Shown in pieces: positions 41,323 through 50,110 of a stretch of DNA of 64,000 nt. Source of the DNA: Erythrobacter ramosus (GTDB lineage: Bacteria; Pseudomonadota; Alphaproteobacteria; Sphingomonadales; Sphingomonadaceae); NCBI RefSeq assembly GCF_009828055.1, contig NZ_WTYB01000002.1, forward strand, positions 62,001 through 126,000. The letters are read 5' to 3'. The translations under genes were made by a program, and so were the position numbers. The notes below the pieces were generated by a model. That model did no database searches, had not been told where the DNA came from, and saw nothing but the letters and a program-made list of their open reading frames with translations. Every line of letters starts with the position of its first letter. Position 1 is the first letter of the stretch.

Positions 41323-42228
41323 TTACTGCCCGTCGAGCGCCTTGCTCACCAGCACATTGACCGACACGCGGCGGTTCTGCGCGCGCCCGGCTGCGGTGGT
41401 GTTGTCGGCGGCCGGATCGGATGTTGCCATACCGGTCGGGGTGAGCATCCGATAGGGCTTCCACTTGCACACCTGCTGGAGGTGGTTGACCACTGCCGCC
41501 GCGCGCTTTTCCGACAGCGTCTGGTTCACTTCCTGAGACCCGGTCGAATCGGTGTAGCCCAGCACCAGCATCAGCGAATTTTCGTTGGCGCCCGCGGTTT
41601 GCGCTGCGGCGCAGAGTTCCGACTTGGCACCGGGCGTGAGCACGGACTTGCCGGTGTCGAAATACACATTGGTGGTGCTCTTGAGGTTGTACTTGTCGAT
41701 ATCGCCAAGGCGGCCGCGCAGCGCTTCAGTGGCGGCGGCGTTCTGCTTGATCGCAGCGCCCTGCTCGCCGAACTGCTGCTGGGTGCCGCCGCGGATCATC
41801 GCCGCAATCTGGCGGTCATCGCTGGTAAAGCGGACTTCGCTGGCAACCAGACCTTCGCCGTACTGGCCGGTCTTCACAATCACCGGCAAGCCGTTGATCA
41901 GCGCGCTCTGATCGAACGCCTTGTTGCCGATGCCGAGGAACCCGCCGCGGGTGCGGATTTCGGTTTCGGGGTGGAGCGTGATCATGGTGGTGGTGCCATC
42001 TTCGGTGGTCACCTGGAGGCGGGAGCCCTTGCGTGCCGAGATAATGCCGGTGACCTTGGGCCCTTCGGTCATTTCGGCAAGCGGCGGCAGCGAACCATAG
42101 ACGGTGGTCAGCACCTCGCCCTGGTCTTCGACGGGAACCTGCGTCTGGGCGGCAAGGCCGGTGGCAGAAACAGCGCCCAAAAGGGCGATCAGCGCGAAGT
42201 TGCGCGCCTTATGCTTAGTGGTGGTCAC
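41323..42228 (-). CDS. OmpA family envelope protein
   Basis: The 301-residue protein has an export signal (about 8-26, NFALIALLGAVSATGLAAQ), a central beta-rich region (about 40-135) and a C-terminal OmpA-like peptidoglycan-binding domain with VYFDTGKSVLTPGAKSEL, LVLGYTDSTGS and NQTLSEKRAAAVVNHL. The domain should tether the envelope to peptidoglycan. The start is a GTG at 42228 with AGGAG upstream; the frame stays open 29 codons further but without a better signal. The central region does not look like the eight-strand OmpA barrel. It may be a periplasmic or lipidless protein. Confidence 0.88.
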   Translation of the reverse strand: MTTTKHKARNFALIALLGAVSATGLAAQTQVPVEDQGEVLTTVYGSLPPLAEMTEGPKVTGIISARKGSRLQVTTEDGTTTMITLHPETEIRTRGGFLGIGNKAFDQSALINGLPVIVKTGQYGEGLVASEVRFTSDDRQIAAMIRGGTQQQFGEQGAAIKQNAAATEALRGRLGDIDKYNLKSTTNVYFDTGKSVLTPGAKSELCAAAQTAGANENSLMLVLGYTDSTGSQEVNQTLSEKRAAAVVNHLQQVCKWKPYRMLTPTGMATSDPAADNTTAAGRAQNRRVSVNVLVSKALDGQ

Positions 42229-42415
42229 AGTGGTATTGCTCCTGTGGTGCGGGCCGCGATCCCGTGCGGTGCCTTTGTTGAATTGAGTGCGCGAGGCGTG
42301 GTTGTTCAGCCACACCTTGCTCGCAGGTTAACGTCAATTCCCCGGCTGCCACAGGAGCGGGCAACCGGGGATAGGATGCGGTGAGTTGAGGCGCGAGGGG
42401 CTTTCGCGCGCTCGA

Positions 42416-44239
42416 TCAGTTACCGGATTGGGATGCGATCCAGCGGTCAATCTTCGCTTCGAGCACCGCCAGCGGCAGGCCGCCGGTGTTCAAAACCTGC
42501 TCGTGGAAAGCCTTGATGTCGAACTTTCCGCCCAGCTTGGTCTCGGCCCGCTGGCGCAGTTTCTGGATTGTCAGCGCACCGATCTTGTAGGCCAGCGCCT
42601 GCGAAGGGATGGCGATGTAGCGGTCAACTTCGGCCACCACTTCGGTGCGGGTCATGCCCGAATTGTCCATCATGAAGTCGATCGCCTGATCGCGGGTCCA
42701 GCCCTTGGCGTGGATGCCGGTATCCACCACCAACCGCATGGCGCGCAGCTGTTCGTCCTGCAAGGTGCCGTAACGGTTCCACGGGTCCTTGTAGAAGCCC
42801 ATCTCGTAGCCCAGCGTCTCGGCATAGAGCGCCCAGCCTTCGACATAGGCGGTCGTGCCGCCATACCGCATGAAGGCGGGCAGTGCCTCGTTCTCCTGGG
42901 CCAGACTGATCTGGAAGTGGTGGCCCGGTGCGCCTTCATGTAGGTACAGGGTGACATTGCCCGGCGTCAGGCGGCTCGGCAGGTCATAGGCGTTGAAGTA
43001 GAACACGCCCGGACGCGCCCCGTCAGCCGAGCCGGACTGGTACGAGCCACCCGCCTCGAACTCCTCGGTAGAGGTGTCGTAGGGGCGGATTTCCAGCGGC
43101 GACTTGGGGATCAGCGAGAAGTAATCCCCGATCTTGGCGTCCACCTGCTTGCCGATGTCATAATAGGACTGGGTCAGCCCCTCGCGGGTCTTAGGCTGGA
43201 ACTTGGGGTCGGTGCGGACATAGTCGAAGAACTGGGTCAGCGTGCCCTTGAACTTCACTTCCTTCTTGAGCTTTTCCAGATCCGCCTTGATCCGCGCGAC
43301 TTCCGACAGGCCGAGCTGGTGGATCGTCTCGGGGTCCATCGGCAGGGTGGTCGAATCCTCGACCAGACGGGCATAAAGCTTGTCGCCGCCCTTCATCTGG
43401 GAAAGCCCTATGCTGTCGCGCGCGGCGGGGAGATATTCGTCGCGCAGGAAATCGCGCAGCCGCGTGTTGGCGGCGTAGAGTTCGGTGGTCTTGGCCTCGT
43501 AGGCAGCGGCGAGGCGGGTGCGGTCAGCCTCGGCGATGGTGTCGGGGAATGTCTTCACCGGGGCCATGAACATCGAATCCGCCAGCGGGGTCTTCAGTTG
43601 CGTATCGAGCTGGGTGACCATGATGCCGACGGTTAGCTTGGTTTCGACCACGCCGCTCGCCATGCCTTCGCGGAACTTGGCAATCGCGCGGTCGATGAAG
43701 TCGATATAGTCATTGTGGCGTGAGAGGTTGTCCTCGTAATTCGCGAGCGTCTTGAACGGGGCGACCCCGGTGCCGCTGGCGAATTGCGGGTAGAAGGTGT
43801 GCAGGCCGAAGAAGTGGTTGAGCGGGCGCACTTCGGTCAGCGCGCGCATCTCGTCACTCACACCGTCGAGCGCGCGCTGCTGTGTGTACTGAAACACATC
43901 ATAGGCGAGCTGATCGGTTTCGGAAAGCTTGCTACGGTCGATCTGGGCCAGCAGCGCAAGGTTCAGCTTGATGTCGGTGCGGCTGGCCAGAAAGCTGGAA
44001 TCGGTCAACAGATCGCCGAGCCGCCCGGCATTTTCTTCCTCGCCGCGGAACAGGCGGCTGAGCGGATTGAGCGCCAGCTCGCGCGCGTCGGCATCCGCGA
44101 ACAGGCCGAACAGCTTGTCGTGTTCGGACTGCTCGGCAGAGGCGGTGGCTGCGGCAGGCGCAGCAGCCGTCTGAGCGAGCGCCGGGGCAGCCGTCAGGAA
44201 CAGCGCGGTCGAAGCGGCAAGGGCAAGGCGAAAGGTCAT
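42416..44239 (-). CDS. DUF885 family secreted metallopeptidase-like protein
   Basis: The 607-residue protein has a signal peptide (about 1-22, APALAQ) and a long helical body. The DUF885 core contains the zinc-protease-like motif HEGAPGHH at residues 434-441, with the second glutamate expected in TAYVEGWALYAE. Family members resemble M3/M32-type peptidases, and a few are known to act on small peptides; no activity is proven for most. It lies 187 bases upstream of the OmpA-like gene on the same strand. The C-terminus has the conserved YIAIPSQALAYKIGALTI block. Probably periplasmic. Confidence 0.92.
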   Translation of the reverse strand: MTFRLALAASTALFLTAAPALAQTAAAPAAATASAEQSEHDKLFGLFADADARELALNPLSRLFRGEEENAGRLGDLLTDSSFLASRTDIKLNLALLAQIDRSKLSETDQLAYDVFQYTQQRALDGVSDEMRALTEVRPLNHFFGLHTFYPQFASGTGVAPFKTLANYEDNLSRHNDYIDFIDRAIAKFREGMASGVVETKLTVGIMVTQLDTQLKTPLADSMFMAPVKTFPDTIAEADRTRLAAAYEAKTTELYAANTRLRDFLRDEYLPAARDSIGLSQMKGGDKLYARLVEDSTTLPMDPETIHQLGLSEVARIKADLEKLKKEVKFKGTLTQFFDYVRTDPKFQPKTREGLTQSYYDIGKQVDAKIGDYFSLIPKSPLEIRPYDTSTEEFEAGGSYQSGSADGARPGVFYFNAYDLPSRLTPGNVTLYLHEGAPGHHFQISLAQENEALPAFMRYGGTTAYVEGWALYAETLGYEMGFYKDPWNRYGTLQDEQLRAMRLVVDTGIHAKGWTRDQAIDFMMDNSGMTRTEVVAEVDRYIAIPSQALAYKIGALTIQKLRQRAETKLGGKFDIKAFHEQVLNTGGLPLAVLEAKIDRWIASQSGN

Positions 44240-44346
44240 ATGAGGAGTCCCCGGAAGCAGTAATTCAAGCCCGGGGCGCTAGGCGTGGGGGCGGTCAGGC
44301 GCAAGCGCGCTTGTGACGAGCGTTCAAGCCACCTCGACCGGTGACG

Positions 44347-45843
44347 TCATGCCACCGCGAAACGCTGCGCGTGGAACGCCGCGTCAGCGCGCAGTTGATC
44401 ATGTTCAACCCACACCGAGTGGGTGCCTGAACAGATCTTGTGCGGCAGAGCGAGGCGGCAAATCGGGCCTTTGGTCACGTCGGCCGCATCCATGATCGCA
44501 CATTCGGAGGTGCCGCTGTTCTCGTCGATCAGGAACGTCACGAGGTAGCCGTCATCCTCCGATGTTGCACCCTTTCTCGGGATCATCGGACTTTCGCTGG
44601 CATAGACGCCTTCGGGAAGCTGGAAAACTTGCTCCTCGCCCGTCTGAGTATCGTGCTGGACATAGCCGTTGAACAGGAACCAGCCGGGCCGGGTGGTGGT
44701 GGACCAGACGTAGCGGCTCTTGCGCATCGCATAGGCCGGGTTGATCATCCCGAATTCGACGATGCGGTCGGTCAGCCGCTCCTCGCGCGTCTCGCCGGTC
44801 TTCAGGTTAAAGCGCCAGCGGTGCAGGCGGGACTGGAACGAGTGTTCGTCCACGTAAGCCATCATGTGGCTGTAGCGGCCCATTTCCTCCAGAGGATCGG
44901 GCATCGGCTTGGCCTGATGATAGCCTTCGAGAATGACCTCGTCGCCATCTTCCCAAGCGTTGGTCCAGTGCAGAACATAGGTCGGCGCGGCCTCGAACCA
45001 GCGGATGTCTTGCGGCTGACCATGGCGCGGGATCAGGGCAAAGCGGGTCGGCACGCCATCGTGAATGCGCGCGGCGTGAATGTTCCGCCCGAGCAATTCC
45101 TCGTCCCAATAGAGCGGCATATCGTTGAGGATCGACCAATTCGGTGTGATCGCCATGTCATGCGGCAGGCGCGGGCCGGGCAGGGGGATGGGGACATAGT
45201 GAACCAATTGGCCAGTGCGATCGACCACGCCGTAATGCATGAAAGGGGCGTGCTTGGAGTAGTTGAAGAACATCAACTCGCCGGTCGCTTCGTCCACCTT
45301 GGGATGGGCCGAAATGCCGTCGAGCGGCACCCACGGCGCCTTGCCCCGGCTGCCGAGCGTCACAGGGTCCAGCATCCACGCCTCGCCGCACTGGTAAAGC
45401 GTGGCATAGGCCGTCCCGGCATGAACGATGATGTCGGTCGAGCCGGTATCCTTCAGCCCGCCATGCGCGCCAAAGCCGGGCCGTACGCTGGTGCCCCACG
45501 GGTCCATCAGCCCGCCCCACAGGCTACGCCCGGCGATCTGCTCGGCCTCGAAGCAATGGGTGCGCACGAAGCGGTTGCGATAGCTCGCCTTGCCGCCCGA
45601 AATGTTGACCTGATGGATCATCGCGTCGCCATCGAACGGGTGATGTCGGCCTAGCGGCTGGTGCACCTGATTCTCGGTATTGCGCAGGTAGATGCCGTCG
45701 ATGTCGTCAGGGATTGCGCCTTCAATCACCCGCAATTCGGCGACGTCCGTCTCTTCGTGCAGCGGCGTCCACGGCCCGGTGAGGTAGGGGTGGTTGGATG
45801 GCTCCAGCGACGTCTTCACCGGCGGATGGCGCGTGATCTGCAT
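44347..45843 (-). CDS. Carotenoid cleavage oxygenase family protein
   Basis: The 498-residue non-heme iron enzyme belongs to the carotenoid/stilbene oxygenase family. It shows PDDIDGIYLRNTENQ, the HHPFDGDAMIHQV strand, and histidine ligand regions ISAHPKVDE, LPHDMAITPNW and the closing SGTHSVWVEHD. The ATG at 45843 follows GGGAGAG; an upstream in-frame extension runs into the divergent stress-protein gene and is not credible. Lignostilbene, apocarotenoid and carotenoid cleavage are all possible. It has no signal peptide and is divergent from the universal stress protein gene, with about 150 bases between starts. Confidence 0.93.
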   Translation of the reverse strand: MQITRHPPVKTSLEPSNHPYLTGPWTPLHEETDVAELRVIEGAIPDDIDGIYLRNTENQVHQPLGRHHPFDGDAMIHQVNISGGKASYRNRFVRTHCFEAEQIAGRSLWGGLMDPWGTSVRPGFGAHGGLKDTGSTDIIVHAGTAYATLYQCGEAWMLDPVTLGSRGKAPWVPLDGISAHPKVDEATGELMFFNYSKHAPFMHYGVVDRTGQLVHYVPIPLPGPRLPHDMAITPNWSILNDMPLYWDEELLGRNIHAARIHDGVPTRFALIPRHGQPQDIRWFEAAPTYVLHWTNAWEDGDEVILEGYHQAKPMPDPLEEMGRYSHMMAYVDEHSFQSRLHRWRFNLKTGETREERLTDRIVEFGMINPAYAMRKSRYVWSTTTRPGWFLFNGYVQHDTQTGEEQVFQLPEGVYASESPMIPRKGATSEDDGYLVTFLIDENSGTSECAIMDAADVTKGPICRLALPHKICSGTHSVWVEHDQLRADAAFHAQRFAVA

Positions 45844-45994
45844 GATAGTCTCTCCCTGTCCGCAGAATGAGCGCGCGCCTTGGCTAAGGCAAGATGGTAT
45901 GGAGACCGGAGGCGTGCAGGCCAAAAATTGATCCCTGTCAAAGCCAGTCGCGACAATCGGGGCGATAATCCTCATCATGAATGGGAGACACGTC

Positions 45995-46810
45995 ATGAAA
46001 TCGATTTTGCTGCACATTGACCATGACCGCGCCATGACCGCGCGCCTGCAAGTTGCGCTGGATATTGCCCGCGCGACCAACGGGCACCTCACCTGTCTTC
46101 AGGCGGTCAGTTACGAGGTCTTCGCGCCGGGCGATTTCTACGGCTCAGCCATTGCGGCCGCGATGCCCGTGATCAAGGAAAACGCCGAGAACCTGCGCGC
46201 ACAGATCGAGAAGGAATTGGAGCACGAAGGCGTGCCGTGGGATTGGCGCTTTGTCTATGGCATCGCCCCGCACCGCCTGCTCGAAGCTTCGCCCCTGGCC
46301 GATATCGTGATCCTCGGCCCGGCCGAGGCTGGCACGGATGGGCGCGGGCCTTCGGCCTTGGTGGGCGATGTGGTGATGAAGGCGCCGGTGCCAGTATTGG
46401 TGGTGCCGGAGAGCGCCAAGAGTTTCGATATCGGGGCGCCCATGTTGGTGGCGTGGAACGGTTCGTCCGAAGGCGCACACGCACTGCGCGCAGCGGTGCC
46501 GCTGCTCGCATGCTCGTGCAAGGTCACGTTGGCGAGCGTGGTCGAGGAATCGGACAAGGCACGCTTTGACCTGCCTTCGACCGAGGGGGCCAATTATCTC
46601 AGCCGCCACGGGATCGAATGCGAGATCGTCGAACTTCCGCGCGGGGAGGCCAGCATCGCCGACACGCTGTTTTCAGCGGCGCAAATGCGCGATTGTTCGC
46701 TGATGGTGATGGGTGCCTATGGCCACTCGCGCCTCGCCCAGCTGCTGCTGGGCGGGGTAACGCGGCGGATGCTGAGCGAACCGCAGATGCCGGTTTTTCT
46801 CGCCCACTAA
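45995..46810 (+). CDS. Universal stress protein with tandem Usp domains
   Basis: The 271-residue protein contains two Usp folds. The first (about 1-140) starts KSILLHIDHDRAMTARLQVAL. The second (about 145-271) ends with the ATP-binding motif MGAYGHSRLAQLLLGGVTRR, which has the spacing G-x2-G-x9-G expected for ATP-binding Usp proteins. An ATG at 45977 is in frame, but ATG at 45995 has GGGAGA at ideal spacing. It may respond to stress or growth arrest. A palindromic repeat follows directly after the stop. Confidence 0.92.
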   Translation: MKSILLHIDHDRAMTARLQVALDIARATNGHLTCLQAVSYEVFAPGDFYGSAIAAAMPVIKENAENLRAQIEKELEHEGVPWDWRFVYGIAPHRLLEASPLADIVILGPAEAGTDGRGPSALVGDVVMKAPVPVLVVPESAKSFDIGAPMLVAWNGSSEGAHALRAAVPLLACSCKVTLASVVEESDKARFDLPSTEGANYLSRHGIECEIVELPRGEASIADTLFSAAQMRDCSLMVMGAYGHSRLAQLLLGGVTRRMLSEPQMPVFLAH

Positions 46811-46813
46811 ACT

Positions 46814-46913
46814 CGTCATTGCGAGCGTAGCGAAGCAATCCAAGGACTGACTGGCCCACCAGTGGCGTCGGCGGTTCTTGGATTGCCGCGTCGCTGCGCT
46901 CCTCGCAATGACG
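46814..46913. repeat. Palindromic intergenic repeat element
   Basis: The ends CGTCATTGCGAG (46814-46825) and CTCGCAATGACG (46902-46913) are exact inverted copies. The arms extend inward to GCAATCCAAG and CTTGGATTGC (left arm ending at 46844, right arm starting at 46877), with a six-base gap in the left arm. ACTGG-CCCA-CCAGT forms an inner hairpin at 46850-46863. The end sequence resembles widely dispersed intergenic palindromes of alphaproteobacteria. It lies between the convergent Usp and tesB genes and fills almost the whole gap. Confidence 0.8.
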
Positions 46914-46923
46914 AAGTCGGGGG

Positions 46924-47847
46924 TTAACCCTTCACCCGCTTCCGCATCATCCCCTCTTGCGCGACGCTGGCCACCAGCTCGCCTGCGAGGTTGAAGATCC
47001 GCCCGCGGTTGAACCCGCGACCGCCCCCGCTCCATGGCGCGTCGGTGGCGTAGAGCAGCCATTCGTCGGCGCGCGCGTCACGATGGAACCAGAGCGCATG
47101 ATCGAGGCTCGCGCCGACCAGCTCGTTGCGCATCCAGCTGAGCCCATGCGGAAGCGCGCTGGTGCCGAGCAGGGTGTAATCGCTGGCATAGGTGATGATC
47201 GCGCGGTGGAGTTCGGGCGTGTCGTCCGCGCCGGTGATCGGTGCGCAGACGCGGAACCACGAATGCGCGCGCGGCTCGCGCGGTTCGCTGCTCATCCAGT
47301 GCAGGCGATCAGTGGTGCGCATCTCGATCGGGCGCGGGCGCAGCATCATACGGCGCTGCTGATCGTTCAAACGGTCAGCCCATGCCTCGGCAATTTCCCG
47401 GCGCTGCTCCATGTCGGAGCGCAGATCACCGGGGAAGGGCACATCGGGCATCGGCGAATCGATATGTTCAAGGCCGTCTTCCGGCTGCTGGAAGCTGGCG
47501 GTGAGGTTGAGGATCGGCACAGCGATGCCCTCCTCGTTTTCCTGCGCGGCGACCACCCTGCGGTTGGCGAAACTGCGCCCGTCGAAGTCGCGTTCGATCC
47601 GGTATTCGATCGGCACGCCTTCGCGCCCGCCCCGCAGGAAATAGGCGTGAAGCGAGTGCGCGCGCTTGCCGTCGGTGACGCTGGCTTGCGCCGCCTGAAG
47701 CGCTTGGGCAAGCACCTGTCCGCCAAACACGCGCCCGATGCCATCAGCCTGCGGAGGCCCGGCGTAAACGTCGGCAGCGCGCTTTTCGACCGTCAGCAGC
47801 CGGATCAGGCTGGCGACCAGTTGCTCGGGGGTGGGTGTCTCACTCAT
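46924..47847 (-). CDS. tesB: Acyl-CoA thioesterase II
   Basis: The 307-residue double hotdog enzyme hydrolyses medium- and long-chain acyl-CoA. Typical blocks are RVFGGQVLAQALQAAQASV, LHAYFLRGG in the first domain, SFANRRVVAAQ, and the second-domain SLDHALWFHRDARADEWLLY with the GRGFNRGRIF closing segment carrying expected active-site residues. The start ATG at 47847 is in the usual family position. It begins after the end of the cupin-like gene on the same strand, with a 22-base gap, and ends next to the palindromic repeat. Confidence 0.95.
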   Translation of the reverse strand: MSETPTPEQLVASLIRLLTVEKRAADVYAGPPQADGIGRVFGGQVLAQALQAAQASVTDGKRAHSLHAYFLRGGREGVPIEYRIERDFDGRSFANRRVVAAQENEEGIAVPILNLTASFQQPEDGLEHIDSPMPDVPFPGDLRSDMEQRREIAEAWADRLNDQQRRMMLRPRPIEMRTTDRLHWMSSEPREPRAHSWFRVCAPITGADDTPELHRAIITYASDYTLLGTSALPHGLSWMRNELVGASLDHALWFHRDARADEWLLYATDAPWSGGGRGFNRGRIFNLAGELVASVAQEGMMRKRVKG

Positions 47848-47869
47848 GGCGCAGGGCCATGCGAGGCGC

Positions 47870-48748
47870 TTACGAACCCGTCAAGCCAAGCTTGCGCATG
47901 ATGCGGAAGGCATAGGCCTTGCCATAGTTCTGATGCGGCCAGCGACCTGGCGCTGCGGGCTTGAACCCGCGCTCGCGCAGGATCGCGTTGAAGATGCGCG
48001 CGTCGCTTTCGCGGTAGCTCCATTCACTCCGCCAGGTGATCGACAGCGACACCGACGGGGCGGGGCCGTTCTTGACGAAATGCGGCGCCATCACCGGCAC
48101 GAACAGAGCTTCGCCCGGGCTGAGGGGGAATTCACGGCCCTGCGCCAAGAAGCTGTCATCCCACTTCAATTCGCGCGGGCCGCCCGAATGGTAGGTCTCA
48201 TGTGCCTCGTCTGGCACGAAGCGGGTGTCGCCTGCGGCAAACTGGGTCATTACCTTGCTGCCGCGGATCTGGAGCAGGATGTTGTGTTCCGGATCGAAGT
48301 GATAGGGCGTGACCGAATTGGGGCTGGAGACGAAGATGAAGCCCTGCGGCGTCAGCATCGCGCCGGTCGCGGCTTCGATTTCGGAGCGGATTTCTTCAAG
48401 CAGGCCCAGCAGCAGGTCTTCATAGGCGGGCACCTGCTCGATGTTCTTGAGCACCGCCCAGCTTTCCGCCTCGGCCACTTTGCGGATCGTTTCGGCGATG
48501 GTCATGCCGTTCGATCCCGGCTTCGCATCGACGCCAATCGGCAGATCGCCGCGGTTATACTCCACCGAAGTGATCGGCAGCCGCTCCGCCAGCCCGGCCA
48601 GCGCCTCGATCTCCAGCAGCGGGTGGCTGGTGAGGCTGTGGGTGAGAATATGCGGCTTTTCCGGATAATGCGCGGCAAACCGGGTGCGCGATGCCTGCGC
48701 GAAGACGGGTGCGGACAGCGCGTCGGCAAAGTGGGCGGGGGCGTTCAT
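47870..48748 (-). CDS. Cupin-like (JmjC-type) dioxygenase fold protein
   Basis: The 292-residue protein has a double-stranded beta-helix core with TPYHFDPEHNILLQIRG, where His-x-Asp gives two iron ligands, followed by a beta hairpin with DSFLAQGREFPLSPGEALF and the third histidine in VMAPHFVKNG. This is the JmjC/cupin-8 style of 2-oxoglutarate oxygenase. The N-terminal half is helical (SEIEAATGAM, AESWAVLKN). The substrate is unknown; relatives hydroxylate proteins or small molecules. ATG at 48748 overlaps the stop of the FemAB-like gene as ATGA, so the two are co-translated. Confidence 0.88.
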   Translation of the reverse strand: MNAPAHFADALSAPVFAQASRTRFAAHYPEKPHILTHSLTSHPLLEIEALAGLAERLPITSVEYNRGDLPIGVDAKPGSNGMTIAETIRKVAEAESWAVLKNIEQVPAYEDLLLGLLEEIRSEIEAATGAMLTPQGFIFVSSPNSVTPYHFDPEHNILLQIRGSKVMTQFAAGDTRFVPDEAHETYHSGGPRELKWDDSFLAQGREFPLSPGEALFVPVMAPHFVKNGPAPSVSLSITWRSEWSYRESDARIFNAILRERGFKPAAPGRWPHQNYGKAYAFRIMRKLGLTGS

Positions 48749-49923
48749 GCGGTGCTTGTCCCTTTGGCGTTTCGGGGGCGGGTTTCGTAAGCCATCAGCA
48801 GGCGGAACAGACTGCGCCGCATCGGTCCGCCGATGGCGATGTTGCGGCTGATCATGCGGCGCTTGTCGCGCCACAGGCGTTCAATCATCGGGTGGCCTTC
48901 TACCGCGCAGCTATCGGCCCACTGGATCTCGGGCCGTTCCAGCAGAGCGAGGTTTTCGAGCTGCAACAGCATCCCGGGCGAAAAGCGCGCATAGGCTTCG
49001 TCAAAGGCAGTCTTGAAGCTGTAGACCCCCGGCGCGGTAACGAAGTTCACCAGCATCGCAATCGCCCGGCCATTGAGCCGGAGCGCGAGCCGTTCCAGCC
49101 GCTCCGCCGCCGCAGCGCCTGCGAGCGATTGTTCGAACAGCGTGCGGGTGTCCGGCGCGCTGGAAAGGGCCGAACCAGCCTCGCCCTTCCATCCGGCCGC
49201 TTCCAGCGCGAGGAATTCGGCGGTCCATTCCGCCAGTCCGGTGTCGTCTTCCACCCGCTCAAACACGAGCCTGCCTTCCTCGGCGAGGCGGTTGTGCTGG
49301 CGGCGCAGTTCCTTGCGCTTCTTGGCGCTCATTGCGCCTTCGAGATAGGTTTCGGCCGAGACCTCGCCGGTTAGTAGCGCGCGGTTTTCCTCGGCGACGG
49401 TGTAATGCGCGCGGGGCCAGGCGGCGAGTACGCGTTCAAGCGCGGCGTTGGCGGGGCCTTCTGCGGGCATCATCGGCAGGTGCAAGAACAGCGCACGCCG
49501 CGCCCGGCGGTCAAAATGGGCGAGCATATCGCGCCAAAAGGCGTCCTCGCTCCCGGCAGCAATCAGCGGCACGCCGCAGAAGGCATTGTCGTGGAGCCAC
49601 CCGGTCGCATGGGTGATGATGTGGCTGTAATATTTGGCGCTGCGCACCACCGGCAGCAGGCCTGCGAGCCGCCCGTCATGGAACCACGCCTTGGTGATGA
49701 CGCGGTCAGTTCCGCCCCACTGACGGAGGGCTGGGAGCAGGAACCACGGTTCAAAGAAGGGATTGGGCTCGGCGGCGCGGGCGACGAGGCGCTCCCACGC
49801 GGTGAGGAAGGCGGGATCAGCCAATTCCTCGGTGGTGAGCAGTTGCAATCGGCCATGCGGAAGCGCAGCGGGCGCAAAGCCCGTTTCGCTGGTGCGAAAG
49901 CTGTCCGCACGTGCCATGTCCAT
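48745..49923 (-). CDS. FemAB/BioF2-like GNAT acetyltransferase
   Basis: The 392-residue protein resembles GNAT proteins of the BioF2/FemAB type. It has an N-terminal half with NPFFEPWFLLPAL and GLLPVV strands, a basic AKKRKELRRQHNRL helix, the WTAEFLALEAAGWKGEAGSAL motif and a second domain with AMLVNFVTAPGVYSFKTAFDEAYARFSPGMLLQ. Members transfer acyl or aminoacyl groups in cell wall, polysaccharide or lipid modification. The ATG at 49923 has AGGG nine bases upstream; an ATG at 49974 lacks a Shine-Dalgarno. It is coupled to the cupin-like gene by an ATGA overlap. Confidence 0.87.
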   Translation of the reverse strand: MDMARADSFRTSETGFAPAALPHGRLQLLTTEELADPAFLTAWERLVARAAEPNPFFEPWFLLPALRQWGGTDRVITKAWFHDGRLAGLLPVVRSAKYYSHIITHATGWLHDNAFCGVPLIAAGSEDAFWRDMLAHFDRRARRALFLHLPMMPAEGPANAALERVLAAWPRAHYTVAEENRALLTGEVSAETYLEGAMSAKKRKELRRQHNRLAEEGRLVFERVEDDTGLAEWTAEFLALEAAGWKGEAGSALSSAPDTRTLFEQSLAGAAAAERLERLALRLNGRAIAMLVNFVTAPGVYSFKTAFDEAYARFSPGMLLQLENLALLERPEIQWADSCAVEGHPMIERLWRDKRRMISRNIAIGGPMRRSLFRLLMAYETRPRNAKGTSTA

Positions 49924-50048
49924 CGCCGTTAACCCTGCCTTGCCGCGCCGATCCGGGCGCTTTGGCACGGTCATGCCACAGGGCCGTTAAGAAAGCCTCA
50001 GCGCGAGGCGCGGCTGTCCGATGCGGGGACAGGGCGCCGGGCAAAATT

Positions 50049-50080
50049 AAACCCCGCCGGAATTGCTCCCGGCGGGGTTT
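50049..50080 (-). terminator. Rho-independent terminator of hppA
   Basis: Read leftward, AAACCCCGCCGG and CCGGCGGGGTTT form a perfect 12-pair stem around an eight-base loop (GAGCAATT), followed by AATTTTG. It lies 30 to 60 bases after the hppA stop. The outer A-T pairs and inner G-C pairs give the usual intrinsic terminator, although the T-run is short and interrupted. In the other direction it is a stem without a good T-run. Confidence 0.85.
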
Positions 50081-50110
50081 ATGATGTTCAACGATTAGGC
50101 TGGATCAGGT

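Noticed and set aside
45844-46092. N-terminal extension of the carotenoid oxygenase beyond 45843
   Set aside because: It overlaps the divergent stress-protein gene in antisense, and the ATG at 45843 has a strong ribosome site.
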